NCBI GenBank assembly: GCA_965601425.1
Contig: CBFCWF010000015.1
Coordinates: 1-32,442, forward strand
Length of the DNA stretch: 32,442 nt
Direction of reading: 5' to 3'
Source of the DNA: Thiosocius sp965601425
GTDB taxonomy: Bacteria; Pseudomonadota; Gammaproteobacteria; Chromatiales; Chromatiaceae
A program made the translations under genes and the position numbers. The notes under the pieces are model-generated. The model ran no database searches and was not told the DNA's origin. It saw only the letters and a list, made by a program, of their open reading frames with translations. Below, in pieces: positions 1 to 7,771 of this stretch (positions are counted from its first letter, which is position 1; every line of letters starts with the position of its first letter).

Positions 1-52
1 TTGGCCCATTTTGGGGCAGCAACGACGCGATCCGGATTAGTGTTAACAGGCC

Positions 53-655
53 CTAGTTGGCGTACATGATCCCGTGGCCAAAGGTGCCGGCGATGGCACG
101 TCGGATGTCATCGGCATCGCGAGTACCCCGCATGCCACAGAAAAAATCGCTGAGGAGTTCGGCGCGGTAGTTCGGGGTCGCGCTTTTCTTGGCACTCAGC
201 CAGCTGGCCCGCTTCGCCTTGCGCACCGGGGGATCACGATGCGGGTTGGCATAGGCGTACACCTTGTACTCGCGTGTCGCACAGCGAAAGCCCTCGAAGG
301 TACCACTCTCGGCACCCGGGTCGCTGCGCACCCAGAGCCAGGCGCGCACGACACGGTCCTTTGAGCCGACCGTGACCCGCGACCCGTCGATCAACAGTTC
401 TAAGCCGTCCGGCAACGTATCGAGTTCGACGCGCCGCAGGTCCTCGGGCCTGGGCATGGCCAGCACCTCGGTCTCGTTCTCGATCCACGGGATGTCCTGG
501 CTGTCGTCGTATTCGAAACCTTCGCGCTCGACCTCGCCACGGTAGAGCGGATCGACCCCGGAATCGTCGGCGTGCAGCGGCCCGGCGATGAGAAGCCAAA
601 GCGCCAGCCACAGCGATGGAACGGCGTGGATCGATAATGTGATCGGCTGGTACAT
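53..655 (-). CDS. CNP1-like family exported protein
   Basis: A 200-residue protein of unknown function that resembles the CNP1-like family of small proteobacterial exported proteins. The first 30 or so residues form a hydrophobic stretch (about 8-27) ending in a plausible signal peptidase site before an acidic segment, so it is probably periplasmic. The rest holds the family-like Trp/Arg-rich core (AWLWVRS near residue 106) and a Cys pair (in GFRCATREYK and DFFCGMRG) that could form a disulfide. The frame stays open upstream, but that extension would overlap xseB antisense and lacks a signal sequence, so the ATG at 655 is preferred; no strong ribosome binding site is seen there. It is divergent from xseB with 100 bp between. 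Family assignment is from recall of motifs and is moderate. Confidence 0.65.
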   Translation of the reverse strand: MYQPITLSIHAVPSLWLALWLLIAGPLHADDSGVDPLYRGEVEREGFEYDDSQDIPWIENETEVLAMPRPEDLRRVELDTLPDGLELLIDGSRVTVGSKDRVVRAWLWVRSDPGAESGTFEGFRCATREYKVYAYANPHRDPPVRKAKRASWLSAKKSATPNYRAELLSDFFCGMRGTRDADDIRRAIAGTFGHGIMYAN

Positions 656-755
656 GCCACGGGAGTTTAACGTGTAGACCGCCGTCTCTGCATCCGCCGG
701 GTTTACCTGGAGCAGTTGCGTGCGGTAGTTTTGCACCGCAAACGCAGGAAACCGG

Positions 756-995
756 ATGACAAAGAAGAAAGCCGCCGCGCCGACATTCGAGGAGTCGCTC
801 AGTGAACTCGAGGCACTGGTCGAGAACCTGGAGAACGGCGAACTCAGTCTCGAGGATTCCTTGGGCGCATTCGAGCGCGGCATCGCGCTGACGCGCCGCT
901 GTCAACAGGCACTGCAGGCCGCCGAGCAGAAGGTGGAGATCCTGACCGCAAAGACTGCGGACGCACCCACCGAGCCGTTCGACGATGACGCTTGA
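756..995 (+). CDS. xseB: Exodeoxyribonuclease VII small subunit
   Basis: XseB is the small, helical subunit of exonuclease VII, a cytoplasmic single-strand DNA nuclease; several copies bind the large XseA subunit. The 79-residue product has the usual length and the family signature FEESLSELEALVENLE followed by LSLEDSLGAFERGI. A purine-rich ribosome binding site (caggaa, 745-750) sits six bases before the ATG. Its end overlaps the start of ispA by 11 bp, the classical xseB-ispA arrangement, so the two are almost surely translated from one mRNA. xseA is not in the window. No unusual feature seen. Confidence 0.96.
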   Translation: MTKKKAAAPTFEESLSELEALVENLENGELSLEDSLGAFERGIALTRRCQQALQAAEQKVEILTAKTADAPTEPFDDDA

Positions 996-1887
996 CCCGG
1001 CGTTTCAGGTGTTTCTCGGCGATTGTCGCACCCGCGTGGAGCGGGCGCTGGATCGGTGGCTGCCCTCGGAACAGACGCAACCGGCCCGGCTGCACAGCGC
1101 GATGCGCTACGCGACGCTCGGCGACGGCAAGCGGGTCAGGCCAATGCTTGTCTATGCCGCCGGACTGGCGCTCGGTGCCAGACCAGACTGCCTGGACGGG
1201 GCCGCCTGCGCGGTCGAGCTGATCCATGCGTATTCGCTGATACACGACGACCTCCCCGCGATGGACGACGACGATCTGCGGCGCGGGCGACCGACCTGTC
1301 ATCGGGCCTACGACCAGGCAACCGCAATCCTCGCGGGCGATGCCCTGCAGACCCTCGCATTCCGGGTATTGTGCGACGATGAGGGCCTGTGCGTCGACGC
1401 CGACCATCGGCTGCGCATGATCGGCGAACTCGCCCAGGCATCGGGTTCACGCGGCATGGCCGGCGGCCAGGCGCTGGACATCGAGTCCACCGGCCGGGCC
1501 ATCGATCTGGCACAGCTCGAGAACCTGCATATCCACAAGACCGGCGCGCTGATCCTCGCCAGCGTCCGGCTCGGCGCGTTCGCGGCAGGGGCCAAGGCTG
1601 ATGGCCGGCTGGGCCGGTTGGAGCGCTACGCGAAGTGCATCGGTCTGGCATTTCAGGTGCGTGACGACGTACTGGACGTCGAGGGCGACACCGCTGTCCT
1701 GGGCAAGACCGGCGGTAAGGATGCGGCAGCAGACAAAGCCACGTACCCGGCACTGATCGGCCTCGAGGCGGCACGCGAGATGGCGCAACGCCTGACCGAC
1801 GACGCCCTGGACAGCCTCGCGCCTCTGGACGATGCTGCCGAAGCCCTGCGTCAGCTGGCCCGGTACATCGTCGGCCGCAACCACTGA
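985..1887 (+). CDS. ispA: Farnesyl diphosphate synthase (geranyltranstransferase)
   Basis: IspA condenses isopentenyl diphosphate with dimethylallyl and geranyl diphosphate to make farnesyl diphosphate in the cytoplasm, feeding quinone side chains and undecaprenyl phosphate. At 300 residues it has the family length. The first aspartate-rich motif is at residues 88-97 (DDLPAMDDDD), followed by LRRGRPTCH; the second is FQVRDDVLDVEGD near residue 225, followed by GKTGGKDAAADKATYP. The GDGKR-VRP substrate-binding segment is near residue 47. The start overlaps xseB by 11 bp. In many gammaproteobacteria dxs follows ispA; here the next gene is folE2 after a 165-bp gap. Confidence 0.96.
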   Translation: MTLDPAFQVFLGDCRTRVERALDRWLPSEQTQPARLHSAMRYATLGDGKRVRPMLVYAAGLALGARPDCLDGAACAVELIHAYSLIHDDLPAMDDDDLRRGRPTCHRAYDQATAILAGDALQTLAFRVLCDDEGLCVDADHRLRMIGELAQASGSRGMAGGQALDIESTGRAIDLAQLENLHIHKTGALILASVRLGAFAAGAKADGRLGRLERYAKCIGLAFQVRDDVLDVEGDTAVLGKTGGKDAAADKATYPALIGLEAAREMAQRLTDDALDSLAPLDDAAEALRQLARYIVGRNH

Positions 1888-1972
1888 CCGGACGACGGAT
1901 CCGGACAAATCCATGGCGCCGCCCGGCTGTTGCGGTGATAATTGCCGGTCCGGCCACAGTTTTTGCGTTGTT

Positions 1973-2000
1973 TTGCCGCAGGGCCGGCGACCGGTATAAT
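1973..2000 (+). promoter_or_regulatory. Predicted sigma-70 promoter for folE2
   Basis: A perfect -10 box TATAAT lies at 1995-2000, with a candidate -35 TTGCCG at 1973-1978 and a 16-bp spacer, in the gap between ispA and folE2. It would start transcription about 45 bases before the folE2 ATG. No palindrome resembling a Zur operator was recognised beside it, though folE2 genes are often zinc-regulated. Confidence 0.5.
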
Positions 2001-2052
2001 CCTCACCAAATCACTCAGCTTTAGGGGGCAGGCCCGACCCGCCCAAACGCCC

Positions 2053-2883
2053 ATGACCGCAGCAATACCCAAACCGACCCAAGGCGCCGACATCGAAGAC
2101 GTGCAGGCCAGTGCCGACACCCGGCGCATCGCTATCAACAAAGTCGGCATCAAAGACATCCGTCACCCGGTGCGGGTACAGGACCGCAGCGAAGGCGAGC
2201 AGCACACGATCGCGAATTTCAGCATGTACGTGTTTCTGCCGCACAATTTCAAGGGCACTCACATGTCCCGCTTCGTCGAGATTCTGAACGGTCACGAACG
2301 TGAGATCTCGGTCGAGTCGTTCAAGGACATGCTGAACGAGATGGTAGAGCGGCTCGAGTCGGAGCGCGGCCACATCGAGATGAACTTCCCGTATTTCGTC
2401 AACAAGCGGGCGCCGATCTCTGGCGTCGAGAGCCTGCTCGATTACGACGTGACGCTGATCGGCGAGGTTCGAGACCAAAAACCGGAGATGTACGTGAAGG
2501 TCGTGGTACCGACCACCAGCCTGTGCCCTTGCTCGAAGTCGATCTCGGATCGCGGTGCCCACAACCAGCGTTCGCATGTCACGTTGACAGTTCGTACTTG
2601 CCGCTTCGTCTGGGTGGAGGAGTTGATCGAGTTGGTCGAGCAGGAAGCCTCGTGTGAACTGTTCGGCCTGCTCAAGCGGCCGGATGAAAAATACGTCACC
2701 GAGCGGGCCTACGACAACCCGAAGTTCGTCGAGGACGTGGTGCGTGACGTCGCGGCGCGTTTGAATGCCGACGACCGTATCTGCGCCTACACGGTGGAGG
2801 CGGAGAATTTCGAGTCCATCCACAACCACTCCGCTTATGCCGTGATCGAGCGCGACAAGGAAGCCGAACTACAGACCCGCTGA
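2053..2883 (+). CDS. folE2: GTP cyclohydrolase FolE2 (type IB)
   Basis: FolE2 converts GTP to 7,8-dihydroneopterin triphosphate, the first step of folate (and queuosine) synthesis, using a different metal than zinc-dependent FolE. The product is 276 residues, normal for the family. The conserved catalytic segment VVPTTSLCPCSKSISDRGAH lies at residues 151-170 with Cys158/Cys160 and His170, and the N-terminal KVGIKDIRHPV and C-terminal NFESIHNHSAYA blocks are both present. The ATG at 2053 is chosen because family similarity begins soon after it, although the frame extends upstream to 1942. The nearest purine-rich stretch (gggggcagg, around 2022-2030) is somewhat far. Convergent with the protease gene, 15 bp away. 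Confidence 0.95.
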   Translation: MTAAIPKPTQGADIEDVQASADTRRIAINKVGIKDIRHPVRVQDRSEGEQHTIANFSMYVFLPHNFKGTHMSRFVEILNGHEREISVESFKDMLNEMVERLESERGHIEMNFPYFVNKRAPISGVESLLDYDVTLIGEVRDQKPEMYVKVVVPTTSLCPCSKSISDRGAHNQRSHVTLTVRTCRFVWVEELIELVEQEASCELFGLLKRPDEKYVTERAYDNPKFVEDVVRDVAARLNADDRICAYTVEAENFESIHNHSAYAVIERDKEAELQTR

Positions 2884-2898
2884 AGTGTTCGGCCCAGC

Positions 2899-3552
2899 TC
2901 AGCGCTTGGCGCGCAAGACAAGCAGGTTTTTGCGCTGGTCCATCTCGAACCGCGACAGCACGTTCATACCGAGCAGCACGCTGCGCGGGCTGTCCCCTTC
3001 GATCACGATCGCCTCGACATCGCTCAGACGCACCCCGCTGAGCGACAGGCTGCGCAATGTGACCAGATGCCCGACCGCATCGCCGGAAGCGGTCCCGACC
3101 GCGATCGGGCGGCCGTCGACGCGGTGCTGGATACCGAAGCGCCTGGCCTGTACCTCGCTCATCGCAAGGCGGGTCGCCCCGGTATCGACGAGGAAATTCG
3201 CCGGCTGGCCATTGATCAGTCCGTCCACGAAATAGCCACCGCGACGGTCCTTGACGATACGGATCTCGTGCTGTTCCGGTACCACGTAGCTGGCGCTGAC
3301 CGCAGAGCCGAGACGTAGCCGCTGACGTGTCCCGTCGATCTCGATAGTGGCGCTGTCGGGATCCGCGCTGATCAGTCTCACGCCCGCGGGGCCGCGCTCG
3401 CCCGCTGCCAGCACCTTGCGCTGCCCGTCTACCTCGAGCATCGCCTTGCCGGGAAACAGGGCCAGCACACGCACCGCCGGGGCGGCCGGCGCCGCCAGTG
3501 AGAACAGCAAACCGATCGCCGCGAATAACGCTGCACCGCATCTTGCATCCAT
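2899..3552 (-). CDS. Retropepsin-like aspartic protease (TIGR02281/clan AA type)
   Basis: A 217-residue exported protein with an N-terminal signal peptide (hydrophobic ALFAAIGLLFSLAAPAAPA) and a C-terminal single-lobe retropepsin fold. The active-site motif FLVDTGATRLAMS is centred on Asp124-Thr125-Gly126 (numbered from a GTG one codon upstream at 3555); such proteins work as dimers with one DTG from each chain. The region LGMNVLSRFEMDQRKNLLVL near the C-terminus matches the usual end of the family. Substrate unknown; the location is inferred to be periplasmic. It starts within a few bases of the pgpA stop, so it is likely the last gene of the nusB-thiL-pgpA transcript. Confidence 0.85.
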   Translation of the reverse strand: MDARCGAALFAAIGLLFSLAAPAAPAVRVLALFPGKAMLEVDGQRKVLAAGERGPAGVRLISADPDSATIEIDGTRQRLRLGSAVSASYVVPEQHEIRIVKDRRGGYFVDGLINGQPANFLVDTGATRLAMSEVQARRFGIQHRVDGRPIAVGTASGDAVGHLVTLRSLSLSGVRLSDVEAIVIEGDSPRSVLLGMNVLSRFEMDQRKNLLVLRAKR

Positions 3553-3556
3553 CACG

Positions 3557-4051
3557 TCAAAACCACCAGGCGATCAGCTGCAGACAGGCCGCTGCGAAAA
3601 GTGCGGCCACCAGGTCGTCCAGCATGATTCCCAGTCCGCCACCGACCCGCCGGTCTAGCCAGCCGATCGGCCACGGCTTCCAGATATCGAACAGCCGGAA
3701 GAGTACGAAGCCGATCACGATCCAGAGCCACCCGGCCGGGGCGCCGAGCATGGTCAGCAGGAAACCGGCAATCTCGTCCCAGACGATCCCCGGGTGATCG
3801 TGGACACCGAGATCCTGCGCGGCCCGCCCGCACAGCCAGACCCCGGCGAGCGTGACCAGTAGCAGGACCGTGCCATAGCCTGCGAGTGGCAGGTACGACA
3901 GCGGCAGATAAATGGCGACTGCAAGCAGGGTACCCACGGTGCCGGGCGCCTTGGGCGAGCAGCCGGTCCCAAAACCGAAGGCCAGCAGGTGGACCGGGTT
4001 GCCCAACGACGGCCTGGCCAACGGTTCACGCCCTGAAATGGTCGAAGCCAC
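3557..4051 (-). CDS. pgpA: Phosphatidylglycerophosphatase A
   Basis: PgpA removes phosphate from phosphatidylglycerophosphate to give phosphatidylglycerol in the inner membrane. The 164-residue sequence carries the family blocks: GFGTGCSPKAPGTVGT near residue 26, HDHPGIVWDEIAGF near 84, LFDIWKPWPI near 120 and DRRVGGGLGIMLDD near 133, whose acidic residues bind Mg2+. Three to four hydrophobic segments (about 38-55, 60-75, 97-118 and the C-terminal helix) fit a membrane protein. The start ATG at 4051 lies inside the end of thiL (26-bp overlap), typical of the nusB-thiL-pgpA operon. Confidence 0.95.
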   Translation of the reverse strand: MASTISGREPLARPSLGNPVHLLAFGFGTGCSPKAPGTVGTLLAVAIYLPLSYLPLAGYGTVLLLVTLAGVWLCGRAAQDLGVHDHPGIVWDEIAGFLLTMLGAPAGWLWIVIGFVLFRLFDIWKPWPIGWLDRRVGGGLGIMLDDLVAALFAAACLQLIAWWF

Positions 4052-4994
4052 GCGCGATCTCCTTGCTCAGCCGCCCGTCCGGGTGGACGAGCGTGATGCC
4101 ACCTTCATCGACCAGGCAACCGATTTCCTGTACCACGTGACCCGCGTCACGGCAACGTTGCAGCAATGCGCCGGATGCCACGGGATCGACGCTGAACAGC
4201 AACTCATAGTCGTCACCCCCGGCCAGTACCGGTTCCCAATTGCCGCGCGCCGTTTCCGCGGCGACGATACCCGACAGCGGCAGGTCGCTGAGTTTGATCA
4301 GCGCGCCGACGCCGCTGGATTCGCACAGATGCCCGAGGTCCGCGAGCAGGCCATCAGACACGTCGATCGCTGCACTGGCCCGACCGCGCAGCAGCCGGCC
4401 GAGTGCGACCCGTGGCGAAGGTCTGTCGAGACGGCGACGCAGTGCCCCGGGCAGTCGCGGGCCACTCGCATCCGGCTGCTGCAGGCGCCGCAGAGCCAGC
4501 GCCGCGTCACCGAGTGTCCCGCTGACGCAGAGCCGGTCCCCGGGGCTGGCTCCGGACCGGCGCAGCGCCTTGTCCGGTTCGACGAAGCCGTGCAGCTGCA
4601 GCGTGATGCTCAGCGGCCCGCTCGTCGTATCGCCGCCGACCAGTTGTACGCGGTATTCGGCGGCCAATGTCGCGAATCCGTGCATAAAGGCGTCCAGCCA
4701 GGCCGTGTCGGCCCGCGGCAGCGTGAGCGACAGCGTCGCCCAGGCAGGTTCAGCGCCGGCCGCCGCGAGATCACTGAGATTCACCGCCAGTGCCTTGTGG
4801 CCGAGTGAGGCCGGGTCGGTTCCGGCGGCAAAATGCCGCCCTTCGACCAGGGTGTCCATGCTGACCGCCAGGCATTGACCCACAGGGGGTTGCAGCAGGG
4901 CGCAGTCGTCACCGATGCCGAGCAACACATCGCCGCGCCCCGGCGTCGCCCGGCTGAGACAGCGCCGGATCAGATCGAATTCGGAGACCGACAC
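4026..4994 (-). CDS. thiL: Thiamine-monophosphate kinase
   Basis: ThiL phosphorylates thiamine monophosphate to the active cofactor thiamine diphosphate with ATP in the cytoplasm. The 322-residue product has the PurM-like fold motifs: LGIGDDCALLQP near residue 25, VSMDTLVEGRHF near 44, HKALAVNLSDLAAAGAEP near 62, LVGGDTTSGPLSITL near 110, SAAIDVSDGLLADLGHL near 212 and LAGGDDYELLFSV near 260. The frame is open for another 129 codons upstream, but that part overlaps nusB antisense-free in another frame and lacks homology. The GTG at 4994, 11 bp after the nusB stop, gives the expected N-terminus (SVSEFDLIRR). Confidence 0.94.
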   Translation of the reverse strand: MSVSEFDLIRRCLSRATPGRGDVLLGIGDDCALLQPPVGQCLAVSMDTLVEGRHFAAGTDPASLGHKALAVNLSDLAAAGAEPAWATLSLTLPRADTAWLDAFMHGFATLAAEYRVQLVGGDTTSGPLSITLQLHGFVEPDKALRRSGASPGDRLCVSGTLGDAALALRRLQQPDASGPRLPGALRRRLDRPSPRVALGRLLRGRASAAIDVSDGLLADLGHLCESSGVGALIKLSDLPLSGIVAAETARGNWEPVLAGGDDYELLFSVDPVASGALLQRCRDAGHVVQEIGCLVDEGGITLVHPDGRLSKEIARGFDHFRA

Positions 4995-5005
4995 GGCACC
5001 GGAGG

Positions 5006-5434
5006 TCAGCGGCGGGCCGCCGTCTCGAGCGGACGCAGCGCGCGGGCGGCCCTGTCCAGGACGCCGTTGACGTAGCGATGCCCCTGTTCCGCCCCAAACA
5101 CCTTGGCCAGCTCGACCGCTTCGTTGATCACGACACGGTAAGGGATCTCCGGGTGCACGATGAGCTCGTAGGTGCCAAGACGCAGGATCGCGCGCTCGAC
5201 CGGGTCGACCGACTCGAGCGCCCGGTCGACGCAGGGTGCCAGCGCCGCATCCAGTTCGTCGACCCGCGCCGGGACACCGTGCACCAGTTCGCTGAAGTAA
5301 TCGCTGTCGAACTTCTTGCCGTCCTGCTCCAACATGAAGTGATTGATGATCGCAGGGACATCCTGGCCCGCCAGCTGCCACTGGTACAGGGCCTGGATCG
5401 CCAGGCTGCGTGAACGACTGCGTTGCCGGCTCAC
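5006..5434 (-). CDS. nusB: Transcription antitermination protein NusB
   Basis: NusB binds boxA RNA together with NusE (ribosomal protein S10) and supports antitermination of rRNA transcription. At 142 residues it has the normal length and all-helical pattern: RSLAIQALYQWQLAG at the N-terminus, DSDYFSELVHGV near 44, DPVERAILRLGTYEL near 76, and IPYRVVINEAVELAKVFG near 96 followed by YVNGVLDRAAR. It lies 12 bp downstream of ribH and 11 bp upstream of the thiL start, within a conserved operon. Confidence 0.96.
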   Translation of the reverse strand: MSRQRSRSRSLAIQALYQWQLAGQDVPAIINHFMLEQDGKKFDSDYFSELVHGVPARVDELDAALAPCVDRALESVDPVERAILRLGTYELIVHPEIPYRVVINEAVELAKVFGAEQGHRYVNGVLDRAARALRPLETAARR

Positions 5435-5446
5435 TGCGTCAATGCC

Positions 5447-5914
5447 TCAGATTTCACGCAACAGATTCACCATCTCGATCGCAGTCGCCGCCGCCTCACC
5501 ACCCTTGTTGCCGGCCTTGGTGCCGGCGCGCTCGATGGCCTGCTCGATACTGTCGACGGTCAGCACCCCGAACGCGATCGGGACACCGTGCTTCAGCGTG
5601 ACATGCGCCATGCCCTTGACGCACTCGCCGGCCACATACTCGAAATGCGGCGTGCCGCCACGAATCACCGCACCGAGCGCGATGATCGCGTCATGGTCAC
5701 CCTTGGCCGCGATCTTGTCCAACACCAATGGCATCTCGAAGGCCCCGGGCAGGCGTACGATCGTGATGTCGCCATCGTGCGCACCATGCCGTTTCAGCGT
5801 GTCGATCGCGCCGGACTCGAGGCTGTCGACGATGAAGCTGTTCCAGCGCGTCACGACGACGCAAAAACGCGCCTTGGACACATTGAGACCGCCTTCGATG
5901 GTTTTTATGCTCAT
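5447..5914 (-). CDS. ribH: 6,7-dimethyl-8-ribityllumazine synthase
   Basis: RibH condenses 5-amino-6-ribitylaminouracil with 3,4-dihydroxy-2-butanone 4-phosphate to give the lumazine precursor of riboflavin. The 155-residue chain has the conserved RFCVVVTRWNSFIVDSLESG, the substrate loop VRLPGAFEMPLV, IALGAVIRGGTPHFEYVAGE with the catalytic-region His, and VPIAFGVLTVDSIEQAIERAG. It forms large oligomers in other bacteria. A purine-rich ribosome binding site (ccaagaggaaat on the minus strand) precedes the ATG. It follows ribBX by 33 bp and leads into nusB. Confidence 0.97.
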   Translation of the reverse strand: MSIKTIEGGLNVSKARFCVVVTRWNSFIVDSLESGAIDTLKRHGAHDGDITIVRLPGAFEMPLVLDKIAAKGDHDAIIALGAVIRGGTPHFEYVAGECVKGMAHVTLKHGVPIAFGVLTVDSIEQAIERAGTKAGNKGGEAAATAIEMVNLLREI

Positions 5915-5947
5915 GCAGATTTCCTCTTGGAGCCTGTTAGCGCGACG

Positions 5948-7063
5948 CTAGTCGGTACTGACGAACTCGACCACCTCGAGGTCGAAGCCGGCCAGCGCAT
6001 GCAGGTGCTTGGGGGCGCTCATGACGCGCATCCTGCGCACCCCGAGGTCGACCAGGATCTGGGCCCCGACCCCTATCGTCCGCAGATCGTCGTCCTGGTG
6101 CTTGGAACGTTGTGGGATCTGATCCTCGACGCCATGCCATTTGTAATCCTGAATACGCTGGACGATATCGCGCGCGGTGTCGTAATTGCGCAGCACGACG
6201 ATCACGCCTTCACCCTCGGCCGAGACCTGATCCATGACCCGGCGCAGCGGCCAACCGCAATCGCGCGTGCCCTCGAACAGATCGCACAAGGTATTTTGCA
6301 CATGCACCCGGACCAGGGTCGGTCGATCGGGGCTGATGCTGCCCTTGACCAGCGCCAGATGCATTTCACCACCGATAACGTCCTGATAGGCGAGCAACTG
6401 AAAATCGCCGTGCTGGGTCGGCAGGTTGCACGAGGTCACGCGTTCGACCGTCTTTTCGTGCTTGATCCGGTACTGGATCAGGTCGGCGATGGTCCCGATC
6501 TTCAGACTGTGTGCGGCAGCGAACGCCTCGAGGTCGGGACGGCGCGCCATGCTGCCGTCTTCGTTGAGGATCTCGACGATCACAGCGCTCGGCGCGTAAC
6601 CGGCCAGGCGCGCAAGGTCGCATCCTGCCTCGGTGTGTCCAGCCCGCACCAACACGCCGCCTGGCTGGGCCATCAGCGGGAAGATATGCCCCGGCTGTAC
6701 CAGGTCCTGCGGCTGGGCGTCGGGCTTGACCGCGGCGCAGACCGTCGTCGCACGGTCCGCCGCGGAGATCCCGGTCGTAACGCCCTCGGCCGCTTCGATC
6801 GAGACGGTGAAATTGGTCGATTCCAGCTGGTTGTCGGTGTTGACCATCAGCGGCAAACGCAACTGACGACAGCGTTCCTTGGTCAGCGTAAGGCAGATCA
6901 GTCCACGGCCGTACTTGGCCATGAAATTGATCACCTGGGGCGTTGTGGATTCTGCCGCAATGACGAGATCACCCTCGTTTTCGCGGTCCTCGTCGTCCAT
7001 TATGATAACCATGCGCCCGTCGCGCAGGTCTTCGATGATTTCTTCGGTGCTGTTGAGTTCCAT
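5948..7063 (-). CDS. ribB: 3,4-dihydroxy-2-butanone 4-phosphate synthase with degenerate GTP cyclohydrolase II-like domain (RibBX type)
   Basis: The N-terminal part (residues 1 to about 205) is an intact RibB domain that turns ribulose 5-phosphate into the four-carbon riboflavin precursor: DDEDRENEGDLVIAAE at 23-38, STNFTVSIEA at 82-91, GHIFPLMAQPGGVLVRAGHT from 125 with acidic Glu146. The C-terminal part (206-371) is homologous to RibA, but the zinc site is broken. Where RibA has SEC then LRCDCG, this protein has VQN (255-257) and TRDCG (266-270); two of three zinc cysteines are absent. It therefore should not make the pyrimidine precursor. This matches the described RibBX variants of Proteobacteria. 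A distinct ribA is expected elsewhere. Divergent from the aldolase gene; no FMN riboswitch recognised upstream. Confidence 0.93.
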   Translation of the reverse strand: MELNSTEEIIEDLRDGRMVIIMDDEDRENEGDLVIAAESTTPQVINFMAKYGRGLICLTLTKERCRQLRLPLMVNTDNQLESTNFTVSIEAAEGVTTGISAADRATTVCAAVKPDAQPQDLVQPGHIFPLMAQPGGVLVRAGHTEAGCDLARLAGYAPSAVIVEILNEDGSMARRPDLEAFAAAHSLKIGTIADLIQYRIKHEKTVERVTSCNLPTQHGDFQLLAYQDVIGGEMHLALVKGSISPDRPTLVRVHVQNTLCDLFEGTRDCGWPLRRVMDQVSAEGEGVIVVLRNYDTARDIVQRIQDYKWHGVEDQIPQRSKHQDDDLRTIGVGAQILVDLGVRRMRVMSAPKHLHALAGFDLEVVEFVSTD

Positions 7064-7129
7064 GCTAGCGCATCGGATTCGGCAAACGTTGCAGTTTACC
7101 AGTCAATGACCCAGAGAGAGAATGCCCGG

Positions 7130-7771
7130 ATGAGCGAGGCCGACGGTGTCATCAAGTACCGGCTCGACTACCGGCCGGGCCCACTGCCGCCCGTCGAGGG
7201 CATCGACGACCTGTTCCTCTGGTTCGCGCGCTGCCGCGAGCTGGGCCTGATCGGCCAGGACCCGGCGCGCTACGGGGGGTTCGCGTTCGGCAACATCAGC
7301 TGCCGCGCGGCGACCGGATTCGTCGTCTCGGGCACCCAGACCGGCGGCAACCGCAGGCTCGCCGCCGAGGACCTCGCCTGGGTCGAAACATTCGACTTGG
7401 CCGACAACCGGCTGATCGCGGGCGGCCCCTGCCGCCCATCCTCGGAGGCGATGACCCATGGACAGATCTACCAGGCACTCCGCGCGGTCAACGCAGTCAT
7501 CCATGTCCACTCGCCGCTGATCTGGGACCATGCGCAGGCATTGGGCCTCGCGCTGACCGCCCGATCGGCCGCCTACGGCACACCGGAAATGGCCGCCGAG
7601 GTTGCGCGTCTCTTGCGGTCCTGCCCGACCCGGGACATGGGCCTGTTCGTGATGGGTGGCCACGAAGATGGCGTGGTCGCCTATGGCGCGCGGATGGACA
7701 CCGCCGGGGCGTTGCTGCTGGACGCGCTGGCGCGCGCCCGGCAGCTGCCGGCGAGGCCGGCACCCGCATGA
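7130..7771 (+). CDS. Class II aldolase/adducin family protein
   Basis: A 213-residue member of the zinc-dependent class II aldolase/adducin-head family, related to fuculose- and ribulose-phosphate aldolases. Visible blocks are FGNISCRAATGFVVSGTQTG (phosphate-binding type), PSSEAMTHGQIYQA with the general acid/base Glu, VIHVHSPLIW with the two zinc histidines, and MGGHEDGVVAYG with the third histidine. Substrate cannot be told. The ATG at 7130 is preferred over one at 7106 because gagagag lies in front of it. The stop overlaps the next start as ATGA, so it is coupled to the patatin gene. The frame continues far upstream, antisense to ribBX and ribH, but that part carries no recognisable protein. 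Confidence 0.88.
   Translation: MSEADGVIKYRLDYRPGPLPPVEGIDDLFLWFARCRELGLIGQDPARYGGFAFGNISCRAATGFVVSGTQTGGNRRLAAEDLAWVETFDLADNRLIAGGPCRPSSEAMTHGQIYQALRAVNAVIHVHSPLIWDHAQALGLALTARSAAYGTPEMAAEVARLLRSCPTRDMGLFVMGGHEDGVVAYGARMDTAGALLLDALARARQLPARPAPA

Noticed and set aside
5423..7105. A long open plus-strand frame antisense to ribH and ribBX, in frame with the aldolase gene
   Set aside because: It mirrors two well-defined genes in a GC-rich genome, has no recognisable motif, and the aldolase family begins only near 7130 with a local ribosome binding site.
7064..7129. Possible FMN riboswitch ahead of ribBX or ribE
   Set aside because: The available gaps (66 and 132 bp) show none of the conserved FMN aptamer blocks.
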